From assembly GCF_024166365.1 (NCBI RefSeq), contig NC_064831.1, positions 49,787,768 to 49,851,767 of the forward strand: DNA of 64,000 nucleotides, in the 5' to 3' direction. Origin of the DNA: Elephas maximus indicus. Its lineage: Eukaryota > Chordata > Mammalia > Proboscidea > Elephantidae. The notes beneath the pieces were generated by a model that worked only from the letters and a program-made list of their open reading frames with translations, was not told the origin of the DNA and did not search any database. Both the position numbers and the translations under genes were made by a program. This document shows, one piece after another, positions 1-10,105 of the stretch; the first letter of the stretch is position 1; each line of letters begins with the position of its first letter.

Positions 1-77
1 TCTTTATTGAACAATATTGTGTGTCAATACTGTTGGGCACTGAGGGTACAGATAAAAAAAGACACAATGTCTGCCTT
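1..77. other. Unassigned flank
   Basis: AT-rich sequence before the first SINE. I recognise no gene or repeat in it. Confidence 0.4.
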
Positions 78-86
78 CAAGGAGCC

Positions 87-295
87 AATCCCAACCAAAC
101 TCCTTGCCGTGGATTCTATTCCGACTCATAGCAACCCTATGGGACAGAGTACAACTGCCCCATAGGGTTTCCAAGGCTGTAAATCTCTACGGAAGCAGGC
201 TGCCACATCTTTCTCCTGCGGAGCAGCTAGTGGGTTTAAACCACCAACCTTTTGGTTAGCAGCCGAGCACTTTAACCACTGCACCACCAGGGCTC
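87..295 (-). mobile_element. AfroSINE, long form
   Basis: Minus-strand copy of the tRNA-derived SINE. Its head (CACCACCAGGGCTCC on plus) lies at the high-coordinate end and its RTE-like tail (CCGACTCATAGCAACCC) at the low end. It keeps the internal block around GTAAATCTCTACGGAAGCAGG that marks the long form. A 9-bp direct repeat CAAGGAGCC at 78-86 and 296-304 is the target site duplication, which fixes both ends. Confidence 0.88.
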
Positions 296-304
296 CAAGG
301 AGCC

Positions 305-713
305 TATGGAGAGAGGCACATGAAGACAGTAAATAATTTGGTGGATTGAGGTGATCTGGGTACTTCCAAGGTGCAACCAAATAGAAGGGAGCTGAACAGA
401 TTCAGTTGTGGGAGGTGGAGGAGGAAGTCAAGAACGACTTTCTGAAGAAGGTGGTCAGGAGCTATCAAGCAGAGGGAATAGGGAATTTTGCAAATGAACA
501 GAGGGTTCTAGGAACTGAAAGTGGTTCAGTATGACTGGAGCACAGCAGTGGGAGGGTGGGTGGACATGAGCAGCCAGTAACAAAACTAAGTAGTAAAAGG
601 CCAGATCAAAGAGTAATTTTTGTTATGCTAAAGATTTACCTGCCTTCCATCATTATAATTGCATCCCCAAAGAGGAGACTGAAATATATCCTGCACAATG
701 ACAACATCATAGG
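305..713. other. No recognised feature
   Basis: Non-repetitive looking, purine-rich sequence. No convincing reading frame, RNA gene or repeat was seen. Confidence 0.4.
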
Positions 714-862
714 GATAAAACCTGTTGCCATCGAGTCAATTCCAACTCATAGCGACCCTATAGGACAGAGTAGAACTGCCCCATAGAGTTTCCAAGGAGC
801 AGCTGGTGAATTTGAACTGCCCACCTTTTGGTTAGCAGCTAAACTCTTAACCATTGCACTAT
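714..862 (-). mobile_element. AfroSINE, short form
   Basis: Reads on plus as GTTGCCATCGAGTCAATTCC then the CCTATAGGACAGAGTAGAAC block, then the head in degraded form (TTAACCATTGCAC). The head end is mutated, so this is an older copy. The target duplication was not resolved. Confidence 0.82.
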
Positions 863-1503
863 GTGAGTTAAAATAATTTGTGTTTCTTTGTCATTTTTGT
901 CATACTTCACACATCAAACTAAAATCTCTTGCGTGGACTTGAAGAGGTACTGAGTCTGTGCCAAGAATGGTGGGGAGTGAAGACAGGCTGCAGGCGTGGA
1001 TGCCAGAGCCGAGGATCAGATAGGAACTACCAGCTCAGCTATGGTACCAGAGACTGATGTTGTCAGACTCAGGTGAGGACAGGCCCTCTGCCACCTTCTA
1101 GGTTGTCAGAATGACAACAGTGTCAGGGGAGTGGTAAAGTGGCTTTTCTCTGGGAAGCTCTGTCTGCTCTTGGACACACAGGAGAAGCCACGTAGCCTGA
1201 GGATTACTCCTGCCCTCCTGCCTTCCACCCAAGAATTTCCCTGTGTATGTACCTTGGTAGACTTCTGGATGAAGGACTGCGCATTTCACGTTGCGTAGCC
1301 CTTCCACACCTGACTTGCTTTGCCTGGAGAATCTAAGAGCGTCTCCTGCTAACTGGAGCTTCTTACATACATCTTTTCTGCATCTTTGCATTTTTGCTAT
1401 TCCCGTTGCTAGTCCTTCCTCCCCTCATCAAACTAGCCCCACAGCATCTCTCAACAGATGGAGAAAATTGAGTTTGCTATTACCCTGTGCTAAGAGGGCA
1501 TGA
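863..1503. other. No recognised feature
   Basis: Mixed-composition sequence with no repeat that I can name. Short open frames on both strands overlap without any protein motif, so I do not call a gene. Confidence 0.4.
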
Positions 1504-1505
1504 AG

Positions 1506-1617
1506 AAGCCATGGTGATGCAGCAGTTAAGCACTCTGCTGCTAATCGAAAGGTCAGTGATTTGAACCCACTAGCTACTCTGAGGGAGAAAGACGTGGCGG
1601 TCTGCTTCTGTAAAGAT
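1506..1617 (+). mobile_element. AfroSINE 5' part, host of nested insertions
   Basis: Plus-strand head (GGTGATGCAGCAGTTAAGC) followed by the tRNA-like and GTCTGCTTCTGTAAAGATT blocks. The copy stops at TAAAGATT. Its missing 3' half (ATTACAGCCTTGGAAACCC onward) is found at 5813-5905, about 4.2 kb away. Everything between is inserted material: a second AfroSINE and an RTE element with its own insertion. Confidence 0.82.
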
Positions 1618-1796
1618 TAAAAAAAAAAAAAAAACAACCCAAACCTGTTGCCATCCAGTCAGTTCCAACTCATAGCGACCCTATAGGGCTGAGTAGAACT
1701 TCCCACGGGGTTTCCATAGAGCGGTTGATGGATTCGAACTGTACACTTTTTGGTTAGTAGCTGAGCTCTTAACCACTATGCAACCAGGGATCCCAG
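1618..1796 (-). mobile_element. AfroSINE inserted at the TAAAGATT site
   Basis: Minus-strand short AfroSINE with an A-rich stretch (T-rich tail on its own strand) at 1619-1634. The 9-mer GTAAAGATT occurs just before it (1609-1617) and again just after it (about 1797-1805). That is the expected target duplication, at the same SINE position used by the neighbouring RTE element. Confidence 0.82.
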
Positions 1797-2062
1797 TAAA
1801 GATTGTTTTTGTTCTTAGGTGCCATCCAGTTTGTTCCGACCTTATGAACAACAGAACAAAACACTGCCAGGTCCTGCATCATCCTCACAATCATTGCTAT
1901 GTTTGAGCCCATTTTCTAAGCCACTGTGTCAATCCATCTCATTGAGGGTCTTCCTCTTTTTGGCTGACCCTCCACTTTACTAAGTATGATGTCCTTCTCC
2001 AGGGACTGGTCCCTCCTGATAACATGTCCAATGTATGTGAGACAAAGTCTGGTTATCTTCAC

Positions 2063-2934
2063 TTTTTTTTTAATTGTACTTTAGATGAAGGTTTACAGAA
2101 GAAACTAGCTTCTCAGGGAAAAGTTAGTACACATATTGTTTTATGACGTTGCTTAACAACCCCATGACACGTCAGCATTCTCCCTTCTTGACCTTGGGTT
2201 CCCTACTACCAGCTTTCCTGTCTAATCCTGTCTTCTAGTCCTTCTTCCTGGGCTAGTGTGCCCCTTTAGTCTCGTTTTGTTTTACGGGCCTGTCTAATCT
2301 TTGCCTGAAGGATGAACCTCGGGAGTGACTTCATTACTGAGCTAAAAGTGTGCCTGGTGGCCATACCCTCGGGGTTTCTTCAGTCTCTGTCAGGCCAGTA
2401 AGTCTGTTCTTTTTTGGTGAGTTAGAATTTTGTTCTACATTTTTCTCCAGCTTTATCCAGGACCCTCTATTGTGATCCCTGTCAGAGCAGTCAGTGGTGG
2501 GAGCTGGGCACCATCTAGTTGTACTGGACTCAGTCTGGTGGAGGCCATGGTAGATGTGATCCATTAGTCCTTTGGACTAATCTTTCCCTTGTATCTTTAG
2601 TTTCTTCATTCTCCCTTGCTGCTGAAGGTGTGAGACCAGTGGAGCATATTACATGGCCACTCACGGGCTTTTAAGACCCCAGACGCTCCTCACTAAAATA
2701 CAATGTAGAACATTTTCTTTATAAACTGTGTTATGCCAATTCAGCTATATGTTCCCAAGACCATGGTCCCCACAGCCTTCAGCACAGTAATCCGGTCCCT
2801 CAGGGAGTTTGGATATGTCTATGGAGCTTCCATGACCTTGGCCTTGTACAAGTTGTGCTGGCTTCCCCAGTATTGTGTACTGTCTTACCCTTCACGAAAG
2901 TTACTACTTATCTATTGTCTATTTAGTGTTTTTC
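2063..2934 (-). mobile_element. L1-type 3' UTR fragment inserted in the RTE element
   Basis: Starts with a T-run on plus (a poly(A) tail on minus) and continues with AATTGTACTTTAGATGAAGG. A related copy is at 41251-41931. It interrupts RTE sequence: ATCTTCAC at 2055-2062 and ATCCTCAC at 2935-2942 form an 8-bp duplication with one mismatch, after which the RTE continues with TTCTAAGGAGCAT. No coding sequence is visible. L1 assignment is inferred from the tail and from the target site of the sister copy. Confidence 0.7.
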
Positions 2935-3058
2935 ATCCTCACTTCTAAGGAGCATCCTGGCTGTACTTCTTCCAAAACAGATTTGTTCATTCTTCTGGCA
3001 GTCAGTGGTTTATTAAATATTCTTCGCTAACACCACAACTTAGAGGTGCAATTCTTCT

Positions 3059-3943
3059 TCAGTCTTCCTTATTATTTGTCCAGCTTTCCCATGCATATGA
3101 GTCCACTGAAAACACCATGGCTTGGGTCAGGTGCACCTCAGTCCTTAAAGTGACATCTTTGCTTTTCTGTACTTTAAAGAGGTCTTTTGCAGCAGATTTG
3201 CCCAATGCAATGCATCTTTGTATTTCTTGACTGCTGCTTTCTTGGGTGTTGATTGTGGTTCCAAGTAAAATGAAATCCTTGACAACTTCAATCTTTTCTC
3301 CAATTATCTTGATGTTGCTTATTTGTCCGTTTGTGAGGATTTTTGTTTTCTTTACGTTGAAGTGTAATTCATACTGAAGGCTGTAGTCTTTCATCTTCAT
3401 CAGTAAGTGCTTCAAGTTCTCTTCACTTTTGGCAAGCAAGGTTATGTTATCTGCATAACGCAGGTTGTTAATAAGTCTTCCTCCAATCCTGCTGCCGCAT
3501 TCTTCTTCATATAGTCCAGGTTCTCAGATTATTTGCTCAGCATACAGATTGAATAAATATGGTGAAAGGATACAACCCTGACCCACAGGTTTCCTGACTT
3601 TAAACCACGCGGTGTCCTCTTGTTCTGTTTGAACAACTGCCTCTTCATCTATGTACATGTTCCTCCTGAGCACAATTAAGTTTTCTGGAATTTCCAGTCT
3701 TCACAATGTTATCCATAATTTGTTATGATCCACACAGTAGAATGCTTTTGCATAGTCAATGAAACACAGATAAACATCTTTCTGATATTCTCTGCTTTCA
3801 GCCAGGATCCATTTGACATCAGCAATGATATCCCCGTTTCCATGTCCTCTTCTAAATCTGGCTTGAATTTCTGGCAGCTACCTTTTGATGTACTGCTACA
3901 AGCACTTTTGAATGATCTTCAGCAAAATTTTACTTGGGTGTGA
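3059..3943 (-). pseudogene. RTE reverse transcriptase region, decayed
   Basis: Minus-strand translation gives a broken RT: LAKSEENLKHLLMKMKD (just after motif C) near 3390-3439, and the motif A region around 3730-3790, where CFIDYAKAF is followed by Tyr instead of Asp. The C-terminal part (QEIQRCIALGKSAAKDLFK) follows at lower coordinates. Several frames are needed to read through, so the enzyme is inactive. The same order is seen in the better-preserved copy at 32079-33963. Confidence 0.78.
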
Positions 3944-4920
3944 TATTAGTGATATTGTTCGATAATTTTCACATTCAGTTAAATTGCATTTCTTTGGAGT
4001 AGGCATAAATATGGTTCTCTTCCAGTTGGTTGGCCAGGTAGCTGTCTTCCAAATTTCTTGAGCAGTTCCACTACTGCATCCATGCGTTGAAACATTTCAG
4101 TTGATATTTAGTCAATTTCTGGAGCCTTGTTTTTCACCTCACATATTGGTCTCACATATGTTGATCAATTCTTTTTGGTAGAGTGACTCAGTGTGTTCCT
4201 TCCATCTTCTTTTGATGCTTCCTGCATCGTTCAATATTTTGCCCATAAAATCCTTCACTATTGCATCTCAAGCCTTGAATTTTTTCTTCAGTTCTTTCAG
4301 CTTGAGAAATGCAGAGGGCGTTCTTCCCTTTTGGTATTCTAACTCCAGGTCTTTGCACATGTCATCATACTTTACTTTGTCTTCTCGAGCCGCCCTTTGA
4401 AATCTTCCTTTCAGCTTTTTGACTTCATTATTTCTTCCATTCGCTTTAGCTACTCGGTATTCAAGAGCAGTTTCAGTATCTCTTCTGACATCCATTTTGG
4501 TCTTTTCCTTCTTTCCTGTCTTTGTAATGACCTCTTGCTTTCTTCATGTATGATGTCCTTGATGTCGTTCACAACTTGTCTGGTCTTCAGTCATTAGTGT
4601 TCAATGTATCAAATCTACTCTTGAGATGCTCTCTAAATTCAGGTGGGATATACTCAAGGTTGTACTCTGGTTCTCATGGACTTAATTTTCTTTGGCTTCA
4701 ACTTGAATTTGCATATGGGCAGTAGATGGTCTGTTCCACAGTTGGTCCCTGGCCTTGTTCTGACTGATGATATTGAACTTCTCCATTATCTGTGTTCTAC
4801 AGATGTAGTTGATTCGATTTTTGTGTATTCCATCTGGTGAGGTCGACGTGTATAGTCACTGTTTATGTTGTTGGAAAAAGATATTTGCAATGAATAAGTT
4901 GTTGGTCTTGCAAAATTCTA

Positions 4921-5358
4921 TCATGCAACCTCTGGCATCGTTTCTATCACCAAGGCCATATTTCCAACTATCAAATAGTCTTTGTTTCCAACTTTTGTAT
5001 TCCAATCACCTGTAATTATCACTGTGTCTTGATTGCGTGTTTGATAAATTTCAGACTGCAGAAGTTGGTAAAAATCTTCAATTTCTTCATCTTTGGCCTT
5101 AGTGGTTGGTGCATAAATTTGAATAATAGCTGTATTAACTGGCCGTCCTTGTAGGCTTATGGATATTATCCTATCACTGACAGCATTATACTTCAGGATA
5201 GATCTTGAAATGTTCTTTTTGGTGATGAATGTGAAGCCATTCCTCTTCAATTTGTCATTTCTGGCATAGTAGACCATATGATTGTCTGATTCAAAATGGC
5301 CAATACCAGTCCATTTCAGCTCACTAATGCCTAGGATATCGATGTTTATGCATTCCAC
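4921..5358 (-). pseudogene. RTE endonuclease domain, decayed
   Basis: A 145-codon open stretch of the RTE polyprotein. It contains the apurinic/apyrimidinic-type endonuclease motifs SELKW near residue 13, QIYAPT near 80 and GDWN near 117. These belong to the nuclease fold that nicks target DNA before target-primed reverse transcription. In intact RTE elements this domain precedes the reverse transcriptase in one reading frame. Here the frame is cut by stops on both sides and the downstream RT is frameshifted, so it is a relic, not a gene. Confidence 0.8.
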
Positions 5359-5812
5359 TTCATTTCTGACTATTTCCAGTTTTCCTAGATTTATACTTTG
5401 TATACTCCATGCTCTGATTATTAATGTTTGCTCAACTGTTTCTTCTCATTTTGAGTTGTACCACAGCAGCAAATGAAGGTCCCAAAAGCCTGACTCCATC
5501 CATGCCATTAAGATTGACTCTACTTTGAGGAGGCAGCTCTTCTCCAGTCATTTTTGAGTGCCTTCCAACCTGAGGGGCTCATTTTCCGGCACTATATCAA
5601 TGTTCCACTGCTATTCATAAGGTTTTCACTGGCCAATTTTTTTCAGAAGTAGACCACCAGGTCCTTCTTCTTAGTCTGGAAGCTCAGCTGAAACTTGTCC
5701 ACTATGAGTCACCCTGCTGGCATTTGAATACTGTTGGCATAGCTTCCAGCAACACAGCAACATGAAAGCCCCCACGGTATCACAAACTGACAGATATGTG
5801 GGCCTGTTTATG

Positions 5813-5905
5813 ATTACAGCCTTGGAAACCCTATGGGGCCATTCTACTCTGTCCTCTAGTATCACTAGGAGTCAGAATTGATTCAATGGCAGTGGGTTTA
5901 ACGGG
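5813..5905 (+). mobile_element. AfroSINE 3' part (continuation of 1506-1617)
   Basis: Begins GATTACAGCCTTGGAAACCC and runs to GGCAGTGGGTTTAA. This is the second half of a plus-strand long AfroSINE and completes the copy started at 1506. It is the main evidence that the RTE element landed inside a SINE. Confidence 0.8.
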
Positions 5906-5999
5906 GCATGTTGTACTCCTTCAAATTGTTTTTGTAAATAATTAAAAAGGGTATCTCTTCACATAGTCTTTGCCTTAAGTTTTCTCATAATTCCTGCTT

Positions 6000-6208
6000 T
6001 GTTGTTGTTAGTTGCTGACCATCAATTGCCACTCATGGTGACCCCCATGTGTTCTAGAGTAGAACTGCTCCATGGCCTTTTCAAGGCTGTGACCTTTTGG
6101 AAGCAGATCACCAAGCCTGTCTTCCAAGGTGCTTCCGGGTGGGTGGGTAGGTACAAACCACCAAACTTTTGGTTGAGTTCTTAACATTTGTGGCACCCAG
6201 GGTCTTTG
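6000..6208 (-). mobile_element. AfroSINE, TTGTTGTTAG-tailed subfamily
   Basis: Minus-strand SINE whose plus reading starts GTTGTTGTTAGTTGC and ends GGCACCCAGGGTC. It differs from the short form by the GTGACCCCCATGTG block and the CACCCAGGG head. ATTCCTGCTT (5990-5999) and ATTTCTGCTT (6209-6218) form a 10-bp target duplication with one mismatch. Confidence 0.8.
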
Positions 6209-6218
6209 ATTTCTGCTT

Positions 6219-6352
6219 AAAAAAAAAAAAAAAAAACCAAACTTGTTGTTGTCAAGTCAATTCTGACTTGCAGCAACTTTATAGGACAAGTAGAACTGCT
6301 GACCTTTTGGTTAGTAGCTGAGCTCTTAACCACTATGCCATATGGGCTCCTC
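6219..6352 (-). mobile_element. AfroSINE with internal deletion
   Basis: An A-run (6219-6235), then TTGTCAAGTCAATTCTGACT, then a jump directly to CTGACCTTTTGGTTAG and the head ending GGGCTCC. The middle of the SINE (GTTTCCAAGGAG block) is missing. Confidence 0.75.
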
Positions 6353-6432
6353 CATTACTGCTTTACAGATGGCAAAATCAAGATATCCCTTAGAGGGAGA
6401 AGTTCTTCAGAGAGAGCTGCTGCTAGTGAATG

Positions 6433-6954
6433 TGTCTTAGTTATCTAGTGCTGCTATAACAGAATTACCACAAGTGGAATGATTTAATAAAGAGAAATTT
6501 ATTCTCTCACAGTTTAGGAGGCTGGAAGCCTGAATTCTGGGTGACAGCTCCAAGGTAAGGCTGTCTTTCTCTGTTGGTTCCGTGGGAAGGTCCCTCTCAT
6601 CAATCATCCCCTGGTCTAGGAGCTTCTCCGCACAGGGACTCCAGGTCCAAAGAATGTGCTGTGCTCCTGGCTCTGCTTTCTTGGTAGTAGGAGGTACCTC
6701 TCCTCTCTGCTTGCTTCTCTTTTTTATATCTCAAAAGAAATCGACTCAAGATACAACTTAATCCTCTAGATTGAGTCCTGCCTCATTAACATAACTGCCT
6801 CTAATTCTGCCTTATTAGCATCATAGAGGTTAGGACTTACCACACATAGGATAATCACATCAGACCACAAAATGGTAGATAACCACAGATACTGGGAATC
6901 GTGGCCTAGCCAAGTTGGCACACATTTTCGGGGAACACAATTCCATCTGTCACA
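6433..6954 (-). mobile_element. MaLR-like solo LTR
   Basis: Reads on plus from TGTCTTAGTTATCTAGTGC to ACACAATTCCATCTGTCACA. It matches, in reverse, the plus-strand LTR at 8572-9100: same CTCCAGGTCCAAAG, TTTTATATCTCAA and CCTCATTAACATAA blocks. No internal retroviral sequence flanks it, so it is a solo LTR. The family resembles ERVL-MaLR; the exact subfamily is unknown to me. Target duplication unclear. Confidence 0.72.
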
Positions 6955-7319
6955 CCATGTGACACCTTTTTGCAGATTAGCCAAGGACATTCCCTCTGTC
7001 AGGATGGAGCTCCGGGGACAAGGTTTGGCTCAATTACTTCTGCCTTCTCTTACTCTTCCGTATGCCTTTGTGCAAATCTTTACAAGATACCCCTCTTTTC
7101 TGGACAGACATAGCCTTGCTGCAGAGCTTGTGGTTTGCTGAATGGAGTGACCGCTCAGCTGAGTACTGTGTGCAGGACACACCTGCTCAGCTCTACAGGG
7201 TATCAATTGGAATTGAAAGTTATTATTTATTATAGGAAGTCTTCCTATTGTCTGGTTAATAAAACATTTCTGGCAGTTGATTCTGAGCTTGAAAATACTG
7301 TTTCTAGACACACGCACAT
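6955..7319. other. No recognised feature
   Basis: Unique-looking sequence between two LTRs; nothing called. Confidence 0.4.
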
Positions 7320-7323
7320 ATGC

Positions 7324-7824
7324 TGTAACCTGACCCTATGAATGCCAGTAAATTCCTGTTAGTCAGAACAGACTGCTTTAAACCGCCCAAGCCAGATTTG
7401 GCCTGCCCCACATGCTCAAAAAGGCCACTGTGACTGTTACTTGACCTCAACAGAGGACGCAGCAAGAAATGGAATGAATCAGAAGGAAAATCACCACCCG
7501 AACCCCATTCTGAAGCAAGAGGTCTGGCAAGAACCTTGTCACCCCCTCTTTCTTGGCTGTCATAATTCCTGTAACATCTTCTCTACATATTCCTTCCAAA
7601 ATTTTTCCTCCCCACTACACCTGCATGGCTGCCATTTTGCTGCCCAAAACATATAAAAACCTTGTTTTTCCACCACTCGGGGAGTCGGATCTAAGGAAAT
7701 TCCTCCCAGCTCCTTGCTCTGTGCATTGCAGTAAAGTCACTTTCTCTTTCTCAATGGCCAGTGTCCAGATTACTGGCAGGTCTGAGCGTGCCAGACAGAA
7801 CCCACCTTCTAGGGTTTGGCAACA
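7324..7824 (+). mobile_element. ERV1-like solo LTR with 4-bp target duplication
   Basis: A 501-bp LTR that starts TGTAACCTGACC and ends GGTTTGGCAACA, flanked by the 4-bp repeat ATGC at 7320-7323 and 7825-7828. A TATA box (TATAAAAA, 7652-7659) and a polyadenylation-like AGTAAA (7730-7735), followed by a T/C-rich stretch, mark the U3-R-U5 order on plus. A 4-bp duplication and this layout fit gammaretrovirus-like ERV1 elements. There is no gag, pol or env next to it, so it arose by LTR-LTR recombination. Confidence 0.82.
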
Positions 7825-7828
7825 ATGC

Positions 7829-8566
7829 TACTTGAGGATGCTCACTAGGCCTGCCCTCCAACCCCTACCACAACCTTAGACCAAAGGTAAAATGAGAAAT
7901 GATGAAGAATAAGACATTTGAAGCAATGCTAAGAAAACACTTGCATACATTCAAATTTCAGGTTAGGTGCAGTAAACAAAGCTCTCGCATCTTGCTCTAC
8001 TCCCCACTGAATAATTCTATTGGTGAATTGTTATTCTTGCTTGCAAGGGTATAAATTCAGTGATGTTTGGCAGCTCACTCATAATTCTGGAGAAAAAAAC
8101 CATGAAGTATCATTTTTACGTGGACTAAAGATGTCTTTGTTAGTTGAGCTTGAGGGTAAAACTGGATGCAATTATATATTCATTTAATTATTCATAACTA
8201 GAGTCTGAAGTGAATGTGTATATATTTTTCACTTATTCACTTTTTAAAATTGAAAACTAAACCCAGGATCAGTTTTGTCTTTGGCAGGGTGTCAAGTTTC
8301 TGTCCCAGCATGAACCAGTAAAAGATTTTGTTCCAGAGAGAATTTGTGCTTCCTATTTCAGAAAATGAACCTGGCCTGCACACATGTGTTACACGAGATC
8401 CTGGGGAGCTGCTTCCATGTCACACAGAGTACATAGAGGGAAGCAGCAGCACACAGTTCTAAGAAATATCTCCATGTCTGCATGTGCACATTTAGATTAT
8501 GTCCTTTCAAGGGGAAAACTAGTCTGCAGGGCATCAAGGTTTCAACTCCTTCAGGGAAATAGCTAG
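7829..8566. other. No recognised feature
   Basis: AT-leaning sequence with no repeat or gene that I recognise. Confidence 0.4.
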
Positions 8567-8571
8567 GTTAC

Positions 8572-8946
8572 TGTCATGGATTAAATTGTGTGCCCTCCCC
8601 CCCCACAAAAAAATCTGTGCATCAACTTGGTTAGGCCATGTGTGCTTGTCCTTCATTTTGTGATTGTAATTTTATGTTAAGAGGGTTAGGGTGGGATTGT
8701 AACACCACTCTTACTCAGGTCACCTCCCTGATCCAAGGTAAAGAGAGTTTCCTTGGGGTCTGGCTTGTACCACCTTTTATCTCTCAAGAGATAAAAGGAA
8801 AAGGAGGCAAGCAGGGAGCTGGGGACCTCATACAACTAAGAAAGCAGCACCAGGAGCAGAGCATGTCCTTTGGACCCCCGGGCTCCCTGAGCCTGAGAAG
8901 CTCCTCGACCAGGGGAAGGTTGAGAACGAGGATCTTCCTCCAGAGC

Positions 8947-8983
<37 letters not shown>

Positions 8984-9100
8984 TCCCCTGGAGCTGATGC
9001 CTTGAATTTGGACTTTTAGCCTACTTTACTTTGAGGTTATAAATTTCTCATTGTTAAAGTTGTGTTATTTTTGTTACGGCAGCACTAGATGACTAAGACA
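8572..9100 (+). mobile_element. MaLR-like solo LTR with 5-bp target duplication
   Basis: Starts TGTCATGGATTAAATTG and ends ATGACTAAGACA. The 5-mer GTTAC flanks it exactly at 8567-8571 and 9101-9105. A 5-bp duplication, TG/CA termini and MLT1/THE1-like ends place it with ERVL-MaLR elements. It contains a GA microsatellite (about 8949-8976). This copy is the plus-orientation reference for the other LTRs of this group in the window. Confidence 0.83.
8949..8976. repeat. (GA)n microsatellite
   Basis: A run of AG dinucleotides inside the LTR, probably expanded from the short purine stretch seen at the same place in the sister LTRs. Confidence 0.85.
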
Positions 9101-9105
9101 GTTAC

Positions 9106-9814
9106 AGTCTGAAGTCATGCAAGATCAGGAGCTGAGATCTGGACATGGTCCTGTTTGTTGAGGATAAGAGAGGGTATAGATTTCATCTAACAGAAGCTAG
9201 AAAAGACTAGTACTACCTCAGATTACTCATCAAAACTAATAGAAAGAGCCCATAGTCAAATCTTCTGTGATGATGTTTCTGCAATTTAATAACAGAAATG
9301 AAAAATATGAGTTACAAACTATGGGAATAAAATTTATAATATAAAAGCATAACATTTGGTAAAATCATAGCAATATATAGATTGGAGGTCATAGTTGCCA
9401 TTTGGAAAGAAGGTAATGGATGGAGGTAAAGATCTTCTGCGTGGAATAGGGGTCGTTACAGAACAAAGTCACTCCACTTATTAATACTCTTGCAAAAGTA
9501 CCACAAGGTAGTATCACCATACTAGGTCTATAACGAAAATAAAGATTAATTTTGATCAGTGAAGTACATGGTGCTCTTCCTTCTGTCTTTAAGATATGAA
9601 ATGTTGGTAGCACTATAGCCATTTGTTTTTATATAAATATAAATAAGTAATAGGTTCCAATTTTAAAAAGACAGAATTTGATGAATTGATGATGCTGGTT
9701 TTACCAGTGTTAATGCTTTTTTAGTTTTTTGGGGGGCTGGGTAAATAAAAATAAGAATTGACCAACTAAACTGAAGTGTTCTGTAATCAATTACAGTACC
9801 CTGCTGCCCCACAT
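9106..9814. other. No recognised feature
   Basis: AT-rich sequence; no convincing frame or repeat. Confidence 0.4.
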
Positions 9815-10103
9815 GCAGTCTCCCAGCTTATCCACATTTTCGTTTTCCATGCTTAAAGCTATGTGCAGTCGACCTCAGTTTAAAAATATTAAGTTTATAT
9901 GTAGCCACCATCCTGCCATCCATTCACATAGCTCTTATTATGGTATATTGTTATAATTGTTCTATTTTTTATTAGTTATGTTGTTAATCTCTTACTGTGC
10001 CTAAGTTATAAACTAAACTTTATCATAGGTATGCACTATCCGAGGTGTCAGGCATCCGTGGGAGGTCTTGGAACGTATCCCGAGTGGAGAAAGGGGACTA
10101 TTG
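9815..10103. mobile_element. Tigger-type DNA transposon remnant
   Basis: The left end (CAGTCTCCCAGCTTATCC) and right end (GGAGAAAGGGGACTATTG) are degraded inverted termini. Between them are AAAAATATTAA near the left, and CACTATCCGAGGTGTCAGGC and TCTTGGAACGTATCCC near the right, which match what I know of mammalian Tigger non-autonomous elements. No transposase remains. At roughly 290 bp it is an internally deleted copy. Confidence 0.6.
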
Positions 10104-10105
10104 TA

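Larger units (their letters stand above)
1806..5812 (-). mobile_element. RTE/BovB-type LINE, near full length, with internal insertion
   Basis: Minus-strand non-LTR retrotransposon. The 3' end lies at low coordinates (TTAGGTGCCATCCAG on plus) and the 5' end abuts the resumed host SINE near 5812. Removing the insertion at 2063-2934 leaves roughly 3.1 kb, close to the usual length of RTE elements. Order along the element is a 5' segment (about 5360-5812), an apurinic-type endonuclease (about 4900-5360), reverse transcriptase (about 3400-4000) and a C-terminal segment (about 1850-3350). Stops and frameshifts are numerous, so it is dead. The left target duplication is GTAAAGATT; the right copy is degraded (TTATGATT). 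Confidence 0.85.

Noticed and set aside
1098..1391. 97-codon minus-strand frame
   Set aside because: Cysteine-rich by chance, no family resemblance, no supporting signals.
1506..1617. A functional tRNA gene in the SINE heads
   Set aside because: The heads keep B-box-like GGTTCGAA(T/C)CC patterns in some copies but lack a foldable complete cloverleaf; they are SINE promoters by descent.
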